Origin: Candidatus Rhodoferax randersensis
GTDB taxonomy: Bacteria; Pseudomonadota; Gammaproteobacteria; Burkholderiales; Burkholderiaceae_C
NCBI GenBank assembly: GCA_016718155.1
Contig: JADKEH010000033.1
Coordinates: forward strand, 1-22,209
Length of the DNA: 22,209 bases
Direction: 5' to 3'
Both the position numbers and the translations under genes were made by a program. The notes under the pieces are model-generated. The model did not search any database and was not told where the DNA came from. It saw nothing but the letters and a program-made list of their open reading frames with translations. Shown here one piece after another: positions 7,534 to 15,104 of this stretch. How positions within the stretch are numbered: the stretch's first letter is position 1; every line of letters begins with the position of its first letter.

Positions 7534-8527
7534 CCAGCGCACGGGCCACATTGCGGGTTTCCTCCTGCACCGATTCATCGCGGTCCAGCGCGGCGTGACT
7601 GGTGGCGTAGGCGCCGTAGTAGCCGATGTAGCGGTCCAGCCGGGCCTGCACACCGGCGTCGATGAAGCCGATCCAGTCAAGCCAGTCGGACAACGCTCTG
7701 CGTGAACCTTCGACACCGGCCACGTCGCCGTGCACCACCAGCCCGTAGGCGCGCCCCGCCAGGTGTTGGGGGTAGTCCCAGCCGGCCAGTTCCAGCGCTT
7801 TGGCGACGCTGGCCTTCTTGCCCCCGGTTGCGGTTGGGTCGGGGTTGCCACCGTCGGCGCAGACCAGTCGGTCGATCATCAGCTTCAGAGGGCTGGGGCT
7901 TTGGTACCAATACACCGGCGTGACGATCAACACGGCGTGGGCGGCGGTCCAGCGTTCGTAGATCTCGGCCATCCAGTCGTTGGTCTGGTTCAGCGCGTGA
8001 TTCGGATGGCAACTGCACGGCCAGTGGCAGAGCGGCATGGCCGTCGACACGCAGCCCTTGCAGGGGTGAATGTGCAGGCTGTATTCGGAGGTCAACAGGC
8101 TCAGGTCGAGCACGTCAACCTGAATCGTTGCCTGCTCCAGCACTTCGCGCGCCAGTTCCAGCAAGCGAAACGATTTGGACATCTCCCCTGGGCAGGTGCC
8201 GTCGTTGCGGGCCGAGCCGCAAACCAGCAACACGCGGGAAGGGGTAGTCGGGTCGGCCCAATGCAATTGCGCCTGGTCTATGCGCTGCTTGGTGGCGATC
8301 CACTCGACCGATAGCTGGTAGTCAGGATCGGCGTAACCGGGGCCGGCCTTCTGGGTGAAGGGGGCTTTGCGCCCCTCGGTGTAGGCGGCCCAGGCGATTT
8401 GCTCCAGGCGCGCAATGGACGCGTCTTCGGCATCGAACGCCGGATCCACGAAGGAGGCGCGAAATCGGGTGCTGAACAGCGCGCGTTCAAGGGGGGCTGG
8501 CGCTTGACCCGTGCGAGTCTCGATCAT
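7457..8527 (-). CDS. Flavodoxin-fold NAD(P)H-dependent oxidoreductase with cysteine-rich insert
   Basis: Intact, 356 residues, ATG at 8525-8527 with GAGGAG upstream. About 95 N-terminal residues precede the flavodoxin-like domain, which begins RVLLVCGSARNDGTCPGEMS (FMN phosphate loop) and continues with VLIVTPVYWYQSPSPLKLMIDR, the typical second FMN loop. Between them lies HPCKGCVSTAMPLCHWPCSC, five cysteines in a short stretch, a pattern like the cluster-binding loop of iron-sulfur flavoproteins. This suggests an FMN enzyme that may also bind an Fe-S cluster or other metal; that part is inference. The N-terminal extension (PGYADPDYQLSVEW) is not one I can name. An operator copy lies 103 bp upstream of the start, in the gap shared with the divergent gene at 8792. 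Confidence 0.85.
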   Translation of the reverse strand: MIETRTGQAPAPLERALFSTRFRASFVDPAFDAEDASIARLEQIAWAAYTEGRKAPFTQKAGPGYADPDYQLSVEWIATKQRIDQAQLHWADPTTPSRVLLVCGSARNDGTCPGEMSKSFRLLELAREVLEQATIQVDVLDLSLLTSEYSLHIHPCKGCVSTAMPLCHWPCSCHPNHALNQTNDWMAEIYERWTAAHAVLIVTPVYWYQSPSPLKLMIDRLVCADGGNPDPTATGGKKASVAKALELAGWDYPQHLAGRAYGLVVHGDVAGVEGSRRALSDWLDWIGFIDAGVQARLDRYIGYYGAYATSHAALDRDESVQEETRNVARALVKAVQELRLGRLQAVQPTLTRPRPK

Positions 8528-8629
8528 GTTTGGCTCCTCGAATGCGGCTGAGGTGATTGCTTTGCGCGGGGGATTGGCGTGTTTCGACCGGCGTCAGCCG
8601 CAACGGTAGCCGTGTCTGCTTGGGTGATC

Positions 8630-8645
8630 TGTGCGCTAGCGAACA
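8630..8645. promoter_or_regulatory. Palindromic operator, copy 3 (flavodoxin-type / ParS-like divergent promoter)
   Basis: TGTGCGCTAGCGAACA matches the consensus fully. A weaker copy (CGTGGGCGAGCGCACA, 12 of 16) follows at 8658-8673, so two operators may sit 28 bp apart. The gap 8528-8791 holds nothing else clear besides the ribosome site before 8792. Confidence 0.65.
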
Positions 8646-8791
8646 CATCGCGCGCTGCGTGGGCGAGCGCACAGACCGTCGCGGCGCAGTCCCGTAACTT
8701 CAGCCATCGCGCACCACAAGGTCACGGTCAGGCCAGGCCAATCGGGGGCGCGTTGTTGTTCCGCACCGATCAATATTCTTCAGGAGACCTC

Positions 8792-9298
8792 ATGCAAAAC
8801 GTTCTTATGCCCAGGCATGCGCCTGCTACCCTGGCAGCCGGGGTTCACGCCGTGTCGGGCGTCTCAAGCAGCTTCCCTGACGCGCCGGTAGCGGTTGCGC
8901 ACAGCGATGACCAGTTCATGGCCATGTTGGCCGCCTACAGGACGGGTGGTGGGCTGGCGCGCGCGCCCGAGGTGTTTGCGCTGTTCAAGCGTTGCAGTGG
9001 CGCCGACGTCGGCACCCTGGCTGGCTGGATCGTCAATCGCAAGGTGATCTGTTTTGACTGGCAGTCTCGAATGTGGCTGCCGCTGTTTCAGTTCAACCGG
9101 CTTGACATGATGCCGCAGGCGGGATTGCGTCGCGTGCTGGAGGCGTTGACGCAGCGATTCAGTCCATGGGCGCTGGCGCAATGGTTTGCCCAGCCCAACC
9201 CGTGGCTGGCGGATCAAAGCCCGTGTGATGCGCTGGGTCAGGATCCCCCTGCCGTGCTGCGCGCGGCCTGCGCCGAGGTGCCGCCGCTCACCCACTGA
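8792..9298 (+). CDS. Conserved-looking hypothetical protein with ParS/MbcA-like C-terminus
   Basis: The start ATG at 8792-8794 was chosen because CAGGAGACCT lies just upstream; in-frame sequence continues 5' without such a signal. The 168-residue product is soluble. Residues 40-75 (QFMAMLAAYRTGGGLARAPEVFALF) look like a short helical domain, and residues 78-95 carry WIVNRKVICFDWQSRMW. The C-terminal stretch AQWFAQPNPWLADQSPCDAL resembles the end of MbcA/ParS/Xre-type (DUF2384) antitoxin domains, where a tryptophan, NP-L and S/TP motif are usual. No RES-type toxin gene lies beside it, so an antitoxin role is doubtful and it may be a stand-alone stress protein. It shares an operator region with the divergent flavodoxin-type gene. 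Confidence 0.7.
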   Translation: MQNVLMPRHAPATLAAGVHAVSGVSSSFPDAPVAVAHSDDQFMAMLAAYRTGGGLARAPEVFALFKRCSGADVGTLAGWIVNRKVICFDWQSRMWLPLFQFNRLDMMPQAGLRRVLEALTQRFSPWALAQWFAQPNPWLADQSPCDALGQDPPAVLRAACAEVPPLTH

Positions 9299-9327
9299 GG
9301 CGGCCGTGCGAGCGGCAGCGTTGCCAA

Positions 9328-9343
9328 TGTTCGCCAGCGCACA
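9328..9343. promoter_or_regulatory. Palindromic operator, copy 4 (upstream of collagen-like lipoprotein)
   Basis: TGTTCGCCAGCGCACA; read on the minus strand, TGTGCGCTGGCGAACA, a full match followed by GACC as at copies 1 and 3 in mirror orientation. It lies 125 bp before the collagen-like lipoprotein start and 30 bp after the preceding stop. Confidence 0.65.
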
Positions 9344-9467
9344 GACCTCTTGGAGACGACCGCCTACTCTTCAACCATACCGAGCATGGCCAGCGGGCCG
9401 AATCGGTTTCTTCGTGGCTGAGGTCCATAGATCCGCACCACGACTTCTTACTTCAAAGGACAGCACC

Positions 9468-9815
9468 ATGAACCATTCGATTTTGATTGCGACCCTCGTC
9501 GCCACCCTGGGCCTGGCGGCCTGCGACCGACCGACGGTCGTCACCGTTCCAGCCACGCCGGTCGCGGTGCCTGGTCCCGCCGGCCCAACCGGCGCCACGG
9601 GCGCCACGGGCGCCACCGGCAACACCGGCAATACGGGCAGCACCGGCAGCACCGGCAGTACCGGCAGTACCGGCAGCCAAGGCGTCGAGGGCCTCCCGGG
9701 CGCCACTGGCAACCAGGGCAACCAGGGCAATGATGGCAATCGTGGCGCAACCGGTCGGCCCGGTGATGGCACCACGATCATCGTGATGCCGCCAGCTTCA
9801 GCGCCGTCACGTTGA
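9468..9815 (+). CDS. Collagen-like (Gly-X-Y repeat) lipoprotein
   Basis: A 115-residue protein. Residues 1-19 form a lipoprotein signal peptide with lipobox LAAC (cysteine 19), so the mature protein should be anchored to the envelope by lipid. After a 16-residue proline/valine linker, glycines recur every third residue from G36 to G99, 22 unbroken Gly-X-Y triplets; X-Y are mostly Ala-Thr, Ser-Thr, Asn-Gln. Proline is replaced by threonine in most Y positions, as in several bacterial collagen-like proteins lacking hydroxyproline. A short tail TTIIVMPPASAPSR follows. The repeat block predicts a rigid triple-helical rod reaching from the membrane, with no head domain. The codons form an imperfect 9-bp DNA repeat (GGCASYACC-type units), which could vary in number. 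Downstream lies the DUF3309 gene 31 bp away. Confidence 0.85.
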   Translation: MNHSILIATLVATLGLAACDRPTVVTVPATPVAVPGPAGPTGATGATGATGNTGNTGSTGSTGSTGSTGSQGVEGLPGATGNQGNQGNDGNRGATGRPGDGTTIIVMPPASAPSR

Positions 9816-9846
9816 TCTGCTGTCCCCATCACACAAGGAGAAAGCC

Positions 9847-10005
9847 ATGAGCTTGGGAACCATTCTGTTGATTGTTCTGATCCTGATGCTGATCGGTGCC
9901 GTTCCGAGTTGGCCGCACAGCCGGAGCTGGGGCTACGGGCCCAGCGGCGGCCTGGGTCTGGTGGTGATCATTCTGATCGTGCTGCTGGTCATGGGGCGGA
10001 TATGA
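9847..10005 (+). CDS. DUF3309 family small membrane protein
   Basis: A 52-residue protein with ribosome site AAGGAGAAAG before ATG 9847. Two hydrophobic helices (TILLIVLILMLIGAVP and GLVVIILIVLLVMG) are joined by the loop SWPHSRSWGYGPSGG, the hallmark of DUF3309. It would sit in the inner membrane as a hairpin. Function is not known; these genes are frequent among stress-induced small proteins of betaproteobacteria. It is probably cotranscribed with the lipoprotein before it and the phospholipase-D-type gene after it (30-bp gaps). Confidence 0.9.
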   Translation: MSLGTILLIVLILMLIGAVPSWPHSRSWGYGPSGGLGLVVIILIVLLVMGRI

Positions 10006-10035
10006 CCGTCGCCCGAAGTCACTGACCGGCATCGC

Positions 10036-11427
10036 ATGACCATGCCCGCTTGGCGATGGCTTCAGGCACTGGCACTGGCACTGCCTTGTCTGGCGGCCTG
10101 CAGCGGTCTGCCGGTGATCGTGCCGGACTTGCGCCAGACTGCTGCCGGCCCGCCGGCGCGGCTGGAAGGCGCGCGTGGCCCGCTCTCCAGCGCGCAAAGC
10201 AAGGCGATTCTCGATCGCCTGGAGAGCCGTGCCAAGAACACCAATATCTTCGAGCGCCACCTGGCGCTTGAGGAGGCGATTGTCGGCAGCCCGTTGACTA
10301 CCGGCAACCAGGTGGTGCTGCTGCAGGACGGCCCGGCCACCTACCAGGCGATGTTCGCGGCGATCATGGCGGCCAAGGACCACGTCAACATGGAGACCTA
10401 CATCCTGGACGACGACGAAGTTGGCCAGCGCTTCGCGCAGGCGCTGTTGACCAAGCAGCAGCAGGGTGTGCAGGTCAACCTGATTCGCGACAGTGTCGGC
10501 ACGTTGGGCACTCCGGCGGCGTTCTTCCAGCGCCTGACGGACAGCGGCATCCGGGTGCTGGAGTTCAACCCGATCAACCCGCTGCTGGCGCGCAAAGGGT
10601 GGGAACTGAACCAGCGTGACCACCGCAAGCTGTTGATTGTCGATGGCGGCACGGCGTTCCTGGGCGGCATCAATATCAGCAGCGTTTATTCGGGCGGCTC
10701 ATTTGGCAAGGGCACGCGAAAGCGGCCCGACGGCAGCCTGGCTTGGCGCGACACCGATCTGCAACTGCGCGGGCCGGTGGTGGCCGAGCTCCAGAAGCTG
10801 TTTCTGGCGACCTGGGAGAGCCAGAAGGGCGCCCCGCTGGCGGCGAGACACTACTTTCCGCCACCGCAGACGGTTGGCCGCCAGGTGGTGCGGGCGATTG
10901 GCAGTTCGCCCGACGAGCCGTTCAGCCAGATCTATGCCACGCTGCTGTCGGCCATCGCCAGCGCCGAGACCAGCATCTACCTGACCAACGCCTATTTCGC
11001 GCCCGACCCGCAACTGCTGGCGGCCTTGCAAGGGGCTGCTCGGCGCGGCGTCGACGTCAAGCTGATCCTGCCCAGCCGGACCGACTCCTGGCTGGTGTTC
11101 CATGCCGGACGGGGCTACTACACCCAATTGCTGCAAGCGGGCGTGAAGATCTACGAGCGGCGTGGCGCCATCCTGCACTCCAAAACGGCACTGGTGGACG
11201 GCGTGTGGGCCACGGTGGGCTCCACCAACCTGGACTGGCGCAGCTTTTTGCACAACCATGAACTCAACGCCGTGGTGTTGGGTGCCGAGTTCGGCGCCGA
11301 GTTGCAGGCCATGTTCGAGCGGGATCTGGCGGCCTCCGATGCCATTGACCTGCAGCAGTGGCGCCAGCGCACACTGGACTTGCGCATGAAGGAATGGTTT
11401 GCCCGGGTCTGGGAGTATTGGCTTTGA
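10036..11427 (+). CDS. Phospholipase D / cardiolipin synthase-type lipoprotein
   Basis: Intact, 463 residues. The signal peptide ends in lipobox LAAC (cysteine 22), so the enzyme is predicted to be a periplasmic lipid-anchored protein. Two HKD motifs are complete: H196-R-K198-x4-D203 (HRKLLIVDGG) and H381-S-K383-x4-D388 (LHSKTALVDG), each followed by a GG/GS-N motif (FLGGINIS, VGSTNLDWRS). The layout is that of cardiolipin synthases of the PLD superfamily (ClsB/ClsC-like), which join two phosphatidyl groups, but soluble lipid-anchored forms may instead be phosphodiesterases. The long N-terminal helix region (30-100) before the catalytic domains is basic. The position in a stress block suggests membrane lipid remodelling. 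Probably in one transcript with DUF3309. Confidence 0.88.
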   Translation: MTMPAWRWLQALALALPCLAACSGLPVIVPDLRQTAAGPPARLEGARGPLSSAQSKAILDRLESRAKNTNIFERHLALEEAIVGSPLTTGNQVVLLQDGPATYQAMFAAIMAAKDHVNMETYILDDDEVGQRFAQALLTKQQQGVQVNLIRDSVGTLGTPAAFFQRLTDSGIRVLEFNPINPLLARKGWELNQRDHRKLLIVDGGTAFLGGINISSVYSGGSFGKGTRKRPDGSLAWRDTDLQLRGPVVAELQKLFLATWESQKGAPLAARHYFPPPQTVGRQVVRAIGSSPDEPFSQIYATLLSAIASAETSIYLTNAYFAPDPQLLAALQGAARRGVDVKLILPSRTDSWLVFHAGRGYYTQLLQAGVKIYERRGAILHSKTALVDGVWATVGSTNLDWRSFLHNHELNAVVLGAEFGAELQAMFERDLAASDAIDLQQWRQRTLDLRMKEWFARVWEYWL

Positions 11428-11462
11428 TCCGACTTGCCTCCGACCCGACCCCGTGGGTCAAG

Positions 11463-11741
11463 ATGCCGAGCCAGACAACACCCAAAGGGCCTGGAACCGT
11501 TCAGGCGACGAGTGCCCCTGCAAGCGCGCGGGCCGGGACTTCCGACATCACTCGCGACGACTGGGATCTGCTGTTCCGTGCCGTGCGGGACAGGCTAAGG
11601 ATCGCGGTGCGTACGCTGCCCGTGAGCGGGGCGCAGCCCCTCACGCTGCAAAGCGACGCCTCAGTGCTGGTGCTGGAATGTGTGCAGGCGCTGGATCAGC
11701 TTCATGAGGCCTTGCTGCGCGAGCGCCAACGCGGCCAGTAA
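11463..11741 (+). CDS. Small hypothetical protein after the PLD-type gene
   Basis: A 92-residue reading frame from ATG 11463, 35 bp after the PLD-type stop. The first 25 residues are low-complexity (Pro, Ala, Ser, Thr), the rest a helical, acidic/basic block (DDWDLLFRAVRDRLRIAV, LVLECVQALDQLHEALLRER) without membrane segment or cysteine motif. Codon use looks like that of its neighbours. I do not recognise a family. The reading frame is open upstream too, so another start is possible. It ends 11 bp before the stop of a convergent gene. Confidence 0.55.
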   Translation: MPSQTTPKGPGTVQATSAPASARAGTSDITRDDWDLLFRAVRDRLRIAVRTLPVSGAQPLTLQSDASVLVLECVQALDQLHEALLRERQRGQ

Positions 11742-11752
11742 CACGAGCCCGG

Positions 11753-12319
11753 TCACACCGGTGGTTGAGGTGGGGTCGCAGGGCCCTGAGCCGGGCCCTG
11801 GCCGTTGGCCGCCGACTGCGTGCTTGGTGCACTGGCCTTGGGTGCGAATGCGGCCAGGATCGCCATCAACGAGAGTGATGAAGTCAGCCCCTTGGTCAAG
11901 GCCGTGAGTTGCGGCAGCACGCCGCTGGCCGGTGTTGGTACTGCCAGCCAACGCCAGGGTCGGATGACCACAACCAGCGCGCCAAGGGCGGCCGCGCCCA
12001 GCACCAGGCCCAGCGGGTGCCGCCTGGCCAGGGGCAGCGCAACGGCATACAGTGCCTCGCCTGCGAGCAGGGCGGGCACACGCATGGGATGCTGCTCCCA
12101 CCAACGCCTCAGCACATCGGTCACGATGCTGATGCCAGGTAGCGTTTCGAAGCTGTCAAGCCAGGCCAGACCAGACGGGCCCGCGCCGGCTTGGTTGCCG
12201 CTGCCATCGGTGGCCGCTCGGCGTCCCTGCATGGCTTGGCGCAGACGCTCGCGCGAGACCTCCAGACGTGCCGATGCGGCTGCGATGCGATCCAGAGGGG
12301 CGGTTGTCACGGCGCTCAT
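11753..12319 (-). CDS. YqjK-position hypothetical membrane protein
   Basis: 188 residues; the ATG at 12317-12319 overlaps the stop of the upstream holin-type gene (ATGA), so the pair is translationally coupled. The N-terminal 30 residues are a basic amphipathic helix (RIAAASARLEVSRERLRQAMQ); two to three hydrophobic segments follow (ALLAGEALYAVALPLARR, PLGLVLGAAALGALVVVI, LTSSLSLMAILAAFA); the C-terminus is a Pro/Gln/Ala tail. The place after a YqjE-like gene is that of yqjK in enterobacteria, but I see no strong sequence likeness to YqjK. Function is unknown. Confidence 0.7.
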   Translation of the reverse strand: MSAVTTAPLDRIAAASARLEVSRERLRQAMQGRRAATDGSGNQAGAGPSGLAWLDSFETLPGISIVTDVLRRWWEQHPMRVPALLAGEALYAVALPLARRHPLGLVLGAAALGALVVVIRPWRWLAVPTPASGVLPQLTALTKGLTSSLSLMAILAAFAPKASAPSTQSAANGQGPAQGPATPPQPPV

Positions 12320-12699
12320 GGCGTACCCACTTCGCGCAGCATGGCCAGGTCGGCCTCCCATTGCCGGCGCACATTGTCGAAGTGCTTGTCGGAACCGTCG
12401 GGGCGCAGTGCCACCCTGCACCACGCTGCCAGAGCCAGCGGCGGCAAGGGCGTGACCCACAGGACCCAGGGCGCATGAATCTGCGCGCTCGGGATGACTG
12501 CCCATAACATCAGTGCCACGCCCGCCAAGGCGAGCCCGACGCTGAGGCAACACAGGGTTACCAATTGCATCGTGGCCTGACGTTTCCACGCCAGGGACAT
12601 GCGTTCAAACTCCTGGCTCACCAGCTCCGAGTATCCGTGCGCGTGCTGCGCCAGCAACTCGGGTTGCGTCGTGATCAGGCGAAACAGCGGGTGCAGCAT
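12316..12699 (-). CDS. Phage-holin-family (YqjE-like) membrane protein
   Basis: 127 residues, ATG 12697-12699. Two adjacent membrane helices (TLCCLSVGLALAGVALMLWAVI and WVLWVTPLPPLALAAWC) sit between a soluble helix (FERMSLAWKRQATMQ) and a charged C-terminus (FDNVRRQWEADLAMLRE), the shape of the YqjE/holin superfamily protein of bacterial chromosomes. Despite the name these are not lysis genes; the role is unknown, probably membrane-associated stress response. It is the first gene of a pair and lies downstream of the DUF883 gene on the same strand, separated by a repeat cluster. Confidence 0.75.
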   Translation of the reverse strand: MLHPLFRLITTQPELLAQHAHGYSELVSQEFERMSLAWKRQATMQLVTLCCLSVGLALAGVALMLWAVIPSAQIHAPWVLWVTPLPPLALAAWCRVALRPDGSDKHFDNVRRQWEADLAMLREVGTP

Positions 12700-12767
12700 G
12701 CGTGAGACGGCTCGCTTGGGGGTGCCGGGCGCGCAGGTGTGACAGCGCGCTTAACGTGAAAGAACAT

Positions 12768-12846
12768 CGTCATCGCGAGCGTAGCGCGGCAATCCATGAC
12801 TTTGGGCCGCATGGATTGCCACGTCGCTTTGCGCCTCGCAATGACG
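12768..12846. repeat. Inverted pair of dispersed palindromic repeats, group 3
   Basis: Forward copy at 12768-12797 (CGTCATCGCGAGCGTAGCG...) and inverted copy at 12810-12846, forming a long potential hairpin between the DUF883 and holin-type genes. The left flank TTAACGTGAAAGAACAT is nearly the same as the flank of the copy at 21248. No gene is seen in 12700-12887. Confidence 0.75.
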
Positions 12847-12887
12847 GTGTCCTTTCATGATGTGGGGTGGGCGCGAGCCCATCGAGC

Positions 12888-13268
12888 CTAGTTGCGAGCG
12901 CGCGAATGGCTCACCAGGCTGATCATGGCCATCAGCGCAGCGCCGGTTGCCGCGGCAATCAGCATGGCCTTGACTGGCTCGTCCTTGATGTAGCCGACGG
13001 TACTGTTGGAGGCGTTCTGAAACCGCTCCTGCATGTGGTGCGAAGCGTCACGCACGCCGTCCACGCCGCGCTGTGCCAGCGCGCTGGCGTGCTCGGAGGC
13101 CCGGTCCAGCATGGGGGCGGCTTGCTGACGAATACCCTGCACCGAGCCAGCGAGGCTGTCGAGGGCGTCATTGGTCACCCGTTGGGTGGACCGGATGGCA
13201 TTGTCGGCTGACTGCGCTGCCTGATCGGCCAGGTTGTGGGACGGTGCGAGGGTGTTATTTGCGAACAT
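12888..13268 (-). CDS. DUF883 (YqjD/ElaB-like) membrane-anchored stress protein
   Basis: 126 residues, ATG 13266-13268. A long soluble helical part rich in Ala, Gln and Asp (LADQAAQSADNAIRSTQRV, DSLAGSVQGIRQQAAPM) is followed by VGYIKDEPVKAMLIAAATGA and a single C-terminal membrane helix ending SRARN. The D-E-P-x-K-A motif before the helix is the mark of the YqjD/ElaB/YgaM family. In E. coli these are stationary-phase proteins, anchored in the inner membrane by the C-terminus, and YqjD binds ribosomes; that is known for E. coli, inferred here. The gene order DUF883 - YqjE-like - third gene matches enterobacterial yqjD-yqjE-yqjK. Confidence 0.88.
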   Translation of the reverse strand: MFANNTLAPSHNLADQAAQSADNAIRSTQRVTNDALDSLAGSVQGIRQQAAPMLDRASEHASALAQRGVDGVRDASHHMQERFQNASNSTVGYIKDEPVKAMLIAAATGAALMAMISLVSHSRARN

Positions 13269-13321
13269 GATTTTCCTTGATGAAGTGACAGAACAATTTT
13301 TGGCGAGCCGTGGTACGGTCC

Positions 13322-13486
13322 TCAGCCCTTTCGGATCAGGCCGAACAGCATGCTGGCCACTGCCAGGATGATGAACACGATAAACAGGATTTTCCCGATT
13401 CCGACGGCGCTCGCAGCGATGCCGCCGAAGCCGAACAGCGCGGCAACGAGGGCGATGACGAAGAAGACGATGGCGTAATGCAGCAT
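13322..13486 (-). CDS. DUF1328 (YtjA-like) small membrane protein
   Basis: 54 residues, from ATG 13484-13486 with an AGGAGCC ribosome site. Two hydrophobic helices (YAIVFFVIALVAALFGFGG and GKILFIVFIILAVASMLFGL) joined by IAASAVGI, ending RKG; this is the standard DUF1328 pattern at its standard length. It would be an inner-membrane hairpin of unknown function, often induced under stress. It lies 53 bp upstream of the DUF883 gene on the same strand and the two could share a transcript. The preceding 197 bp to the kinase gene holds no gene that I can support. Confidence 0.92.
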   Translation of the reverse strand: MLHYAIVFFVIALVAALFGFGGIAASAVGIGKILFIVFIILAVASMLFGLIRKG

Positions 13487-13683
13487 GGTGTGGCTCCTGG
13501 TGGTTGAGACGAATGCCGTCCCTGGTTGAATCGGGTTTGCTTGCAGGTTGGCGGTGAAGGGTTCAGTGTCGTGCGGCGCGGCACATTTGACGATAGGTTG
13601 CACGGCCGCCCGCCTGTCGGGGGAGCGGGCGAACTTGCGTAGGACGGCGCCGACACCGCCGCGATGCTGCGTTGGAGCTGTCC

Positions 13684-15048
13684 TCAGAGTGGGGGTGTCG
13701 TTGCGACGCCGGCCGACGCCAAGGTGGCCCGAATCTCGGTGCCTTGGCCCGGTTGTGACAGCACCGCCAGGGTGCCGCCCTGTGCCTCGACGCGGTAGCG
13801 CATGCCGAGCAGGCCGTAGGCCGAGCTTCGCACGGCCTGGGTGTCAAACCCGATTCCGTCGTCGCGGACCGATACTTCCACCTTGCCGTCGCGTTCGGTC
13901 AGGCTCACCCACACGTGCCGCGCCTGGGCATACTTGGCGATATTGGTGATGGCCTCCTGCACCAGGCGGTAGACCATCAGCTCGGCGGTTGGGTGGAGGT
14001 TTACCGGCTGCAGCGTGCAATGCCCTTCAAGGCCGGACGGTGCGGCGAATTCGGCGACCAGAATCTCCAGCGTGGCCACCAGCCCGAGGTTGCTCAGAGA
14101 CGACGGTCTCAGGTCTTCGATGATGCGCCGACCCAATGCGATGCTGCCGTTGAGTGTGCCCACCAGGTGGGCCAGCAAATCGAGCGCTTCCGGCGCGCGA
14201 TCGGCCAGGCGCGACTTGATGCGCGCCGCGTCGAGCTTGGCCGAGGTCAATAGCGCGCCAAGGTCGTCGTGCAGGTTTCGTGCCAGGCGACTGCGTTCGT
14301 CTTCGCGCGCGGTCTGCAGGTGGTGGGCCAGTTCCGTCAACTGCGCGGTGCGCAGGGCGACCTCGGTCTCGAGCCGATCACGTTCCGATTGCTCGCGCTG
14401 GCGCTGTTCCAGTTGATGGCGCGCCAGGGCAGCGCTCTGGCGCAAGTACAGGAACAGCGCCAGCAGGCTGATCGCACTCAGTGCCGCCACGCCAAGGCGG
14501 CTGAGCAGCAAGGTCTGGTAGATGTCGGCTCGGCTGGTGGCGACTTTGCCGGTTTCGTGTGCGAGCAGTTGATTGCCGACTTGCACGATGGCGTCCATCG
14601 CCTCCTTGTCAATGCCGCTCAATACCAACTCGGTCGCGGCGCCTGTGCGACCCTCCTGCTGCAGCCGAATGGTCTCGGCCAGCAGTGACAGCCTGGTGGC
14701 AGTCAGTTCGTGTAGCCGCTCAAGCAACTCCCGAGAGGCAGGGTCCTGCGCGTAGTGTCGGTCCAGAACACTGAAGGACTCGGCGACCCGGGCTACCGCG
14801 GCGCGGTACGGAAGCAGGTAGTCCTCACGCTTGGTCAACAGGTAGCCCCGTTCGCCGGTCTCGGCATCAAGCATGCCGCGCTGCAACTCGCGGATACTGG
14901 CACGCGCGTCCTGCATCGCTTTGAGGTTGTCCAGCGAGCCGACAGACTGCCAATACGAGCCTTCGCTGATGAACAGCATGGCTACGGCGGCGAGGCAGGC
15001 TAGCGGAAATACAAACCGGCCTGGGTTGACGACCTTGAGAACTTCCAT
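13684..15048 (-). CDS. CHASE3-domain sensor histidine kinase (NarX/DesK-type, HisKA_3)
   Basis: 454 residues from ATG 15046-15048; a TTG six codons upstream is possible but lacks a better ribosome site. Membrane helix 1 (residues about 12-28) and helix 2 (about 185-202) enclose a periplasmic CHASE3 domain with the family signature LDAETGERGYLLT. A coiled coil leads to the HisKA_3 box DERSRLARNLHDDLG, with phosphorylated histidine 260, then the ATPase domain with QEAITNIAKYAQA (N box), DDGIGFD (G1) and GTEI (G2). It should phosphorylate a NarL/FixJ-type response regulator, most likely the one encoded divergently 57 bp away. CHASE3 senses unknown extracellular signals. Intact. Confidence 0.93.
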   Translation of the reverse strand: MEVLKVVNPGRFVFPLACLAAVAMLFISEGSYWQSVGSLDNLKAMQDARASIRELQRGMLDAETGERGYLLTKREDYLLPYRAAVARVAESFSVLDRHYAQDPASRELLERLHELTATRLSLLAETIRLQQEGRTGAATELVLSGIDKEAMDAIVQVGNQLLAHETGKVATSRADIYQTLLLSRLGVAALSAISLLALFLYLRQSAALARHQLEQRQREQSERDRLETEVALRTAQLTELAHHLQTAREDERSRLARNLHDDLGALLTSAKLDAARIKSRLADRAPEALDLLAHLVGTLNGSIALGRRIIEDLRPSSLSNLGLVATLEILVAEFAAPSGLEGHCTLQPVNLHPTAELMVYRLVQEAITNIAKYAQARHVWVSLTERDGKVEVSVRDDGIGFDTQAVRSSAYGLLGMRYRVEAQGGTLAVLSQPGQGTEIRATLASAGVATTPPL

Positions 15049-15104
15049 TTTGAGACCGCCCGTCAAAGTGTGGGATCATGCAGCATGAAACTGCCTGCTA
15101 CATC

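Noticed and set aside
12316..12699. Holin-family gene as a sign of a prophage
   Set aside because: The YqjD-YqjE-like gene order is chromosomal in many proteobacteria and no other phage gene is present.
15046..15066. TTG start at 15066 for the histidine kinase
   Set aside because: The ATG at 15046-15048 lies at the natural N-terminus just before the first membrane helix; the six extra residues show no conserved feature.
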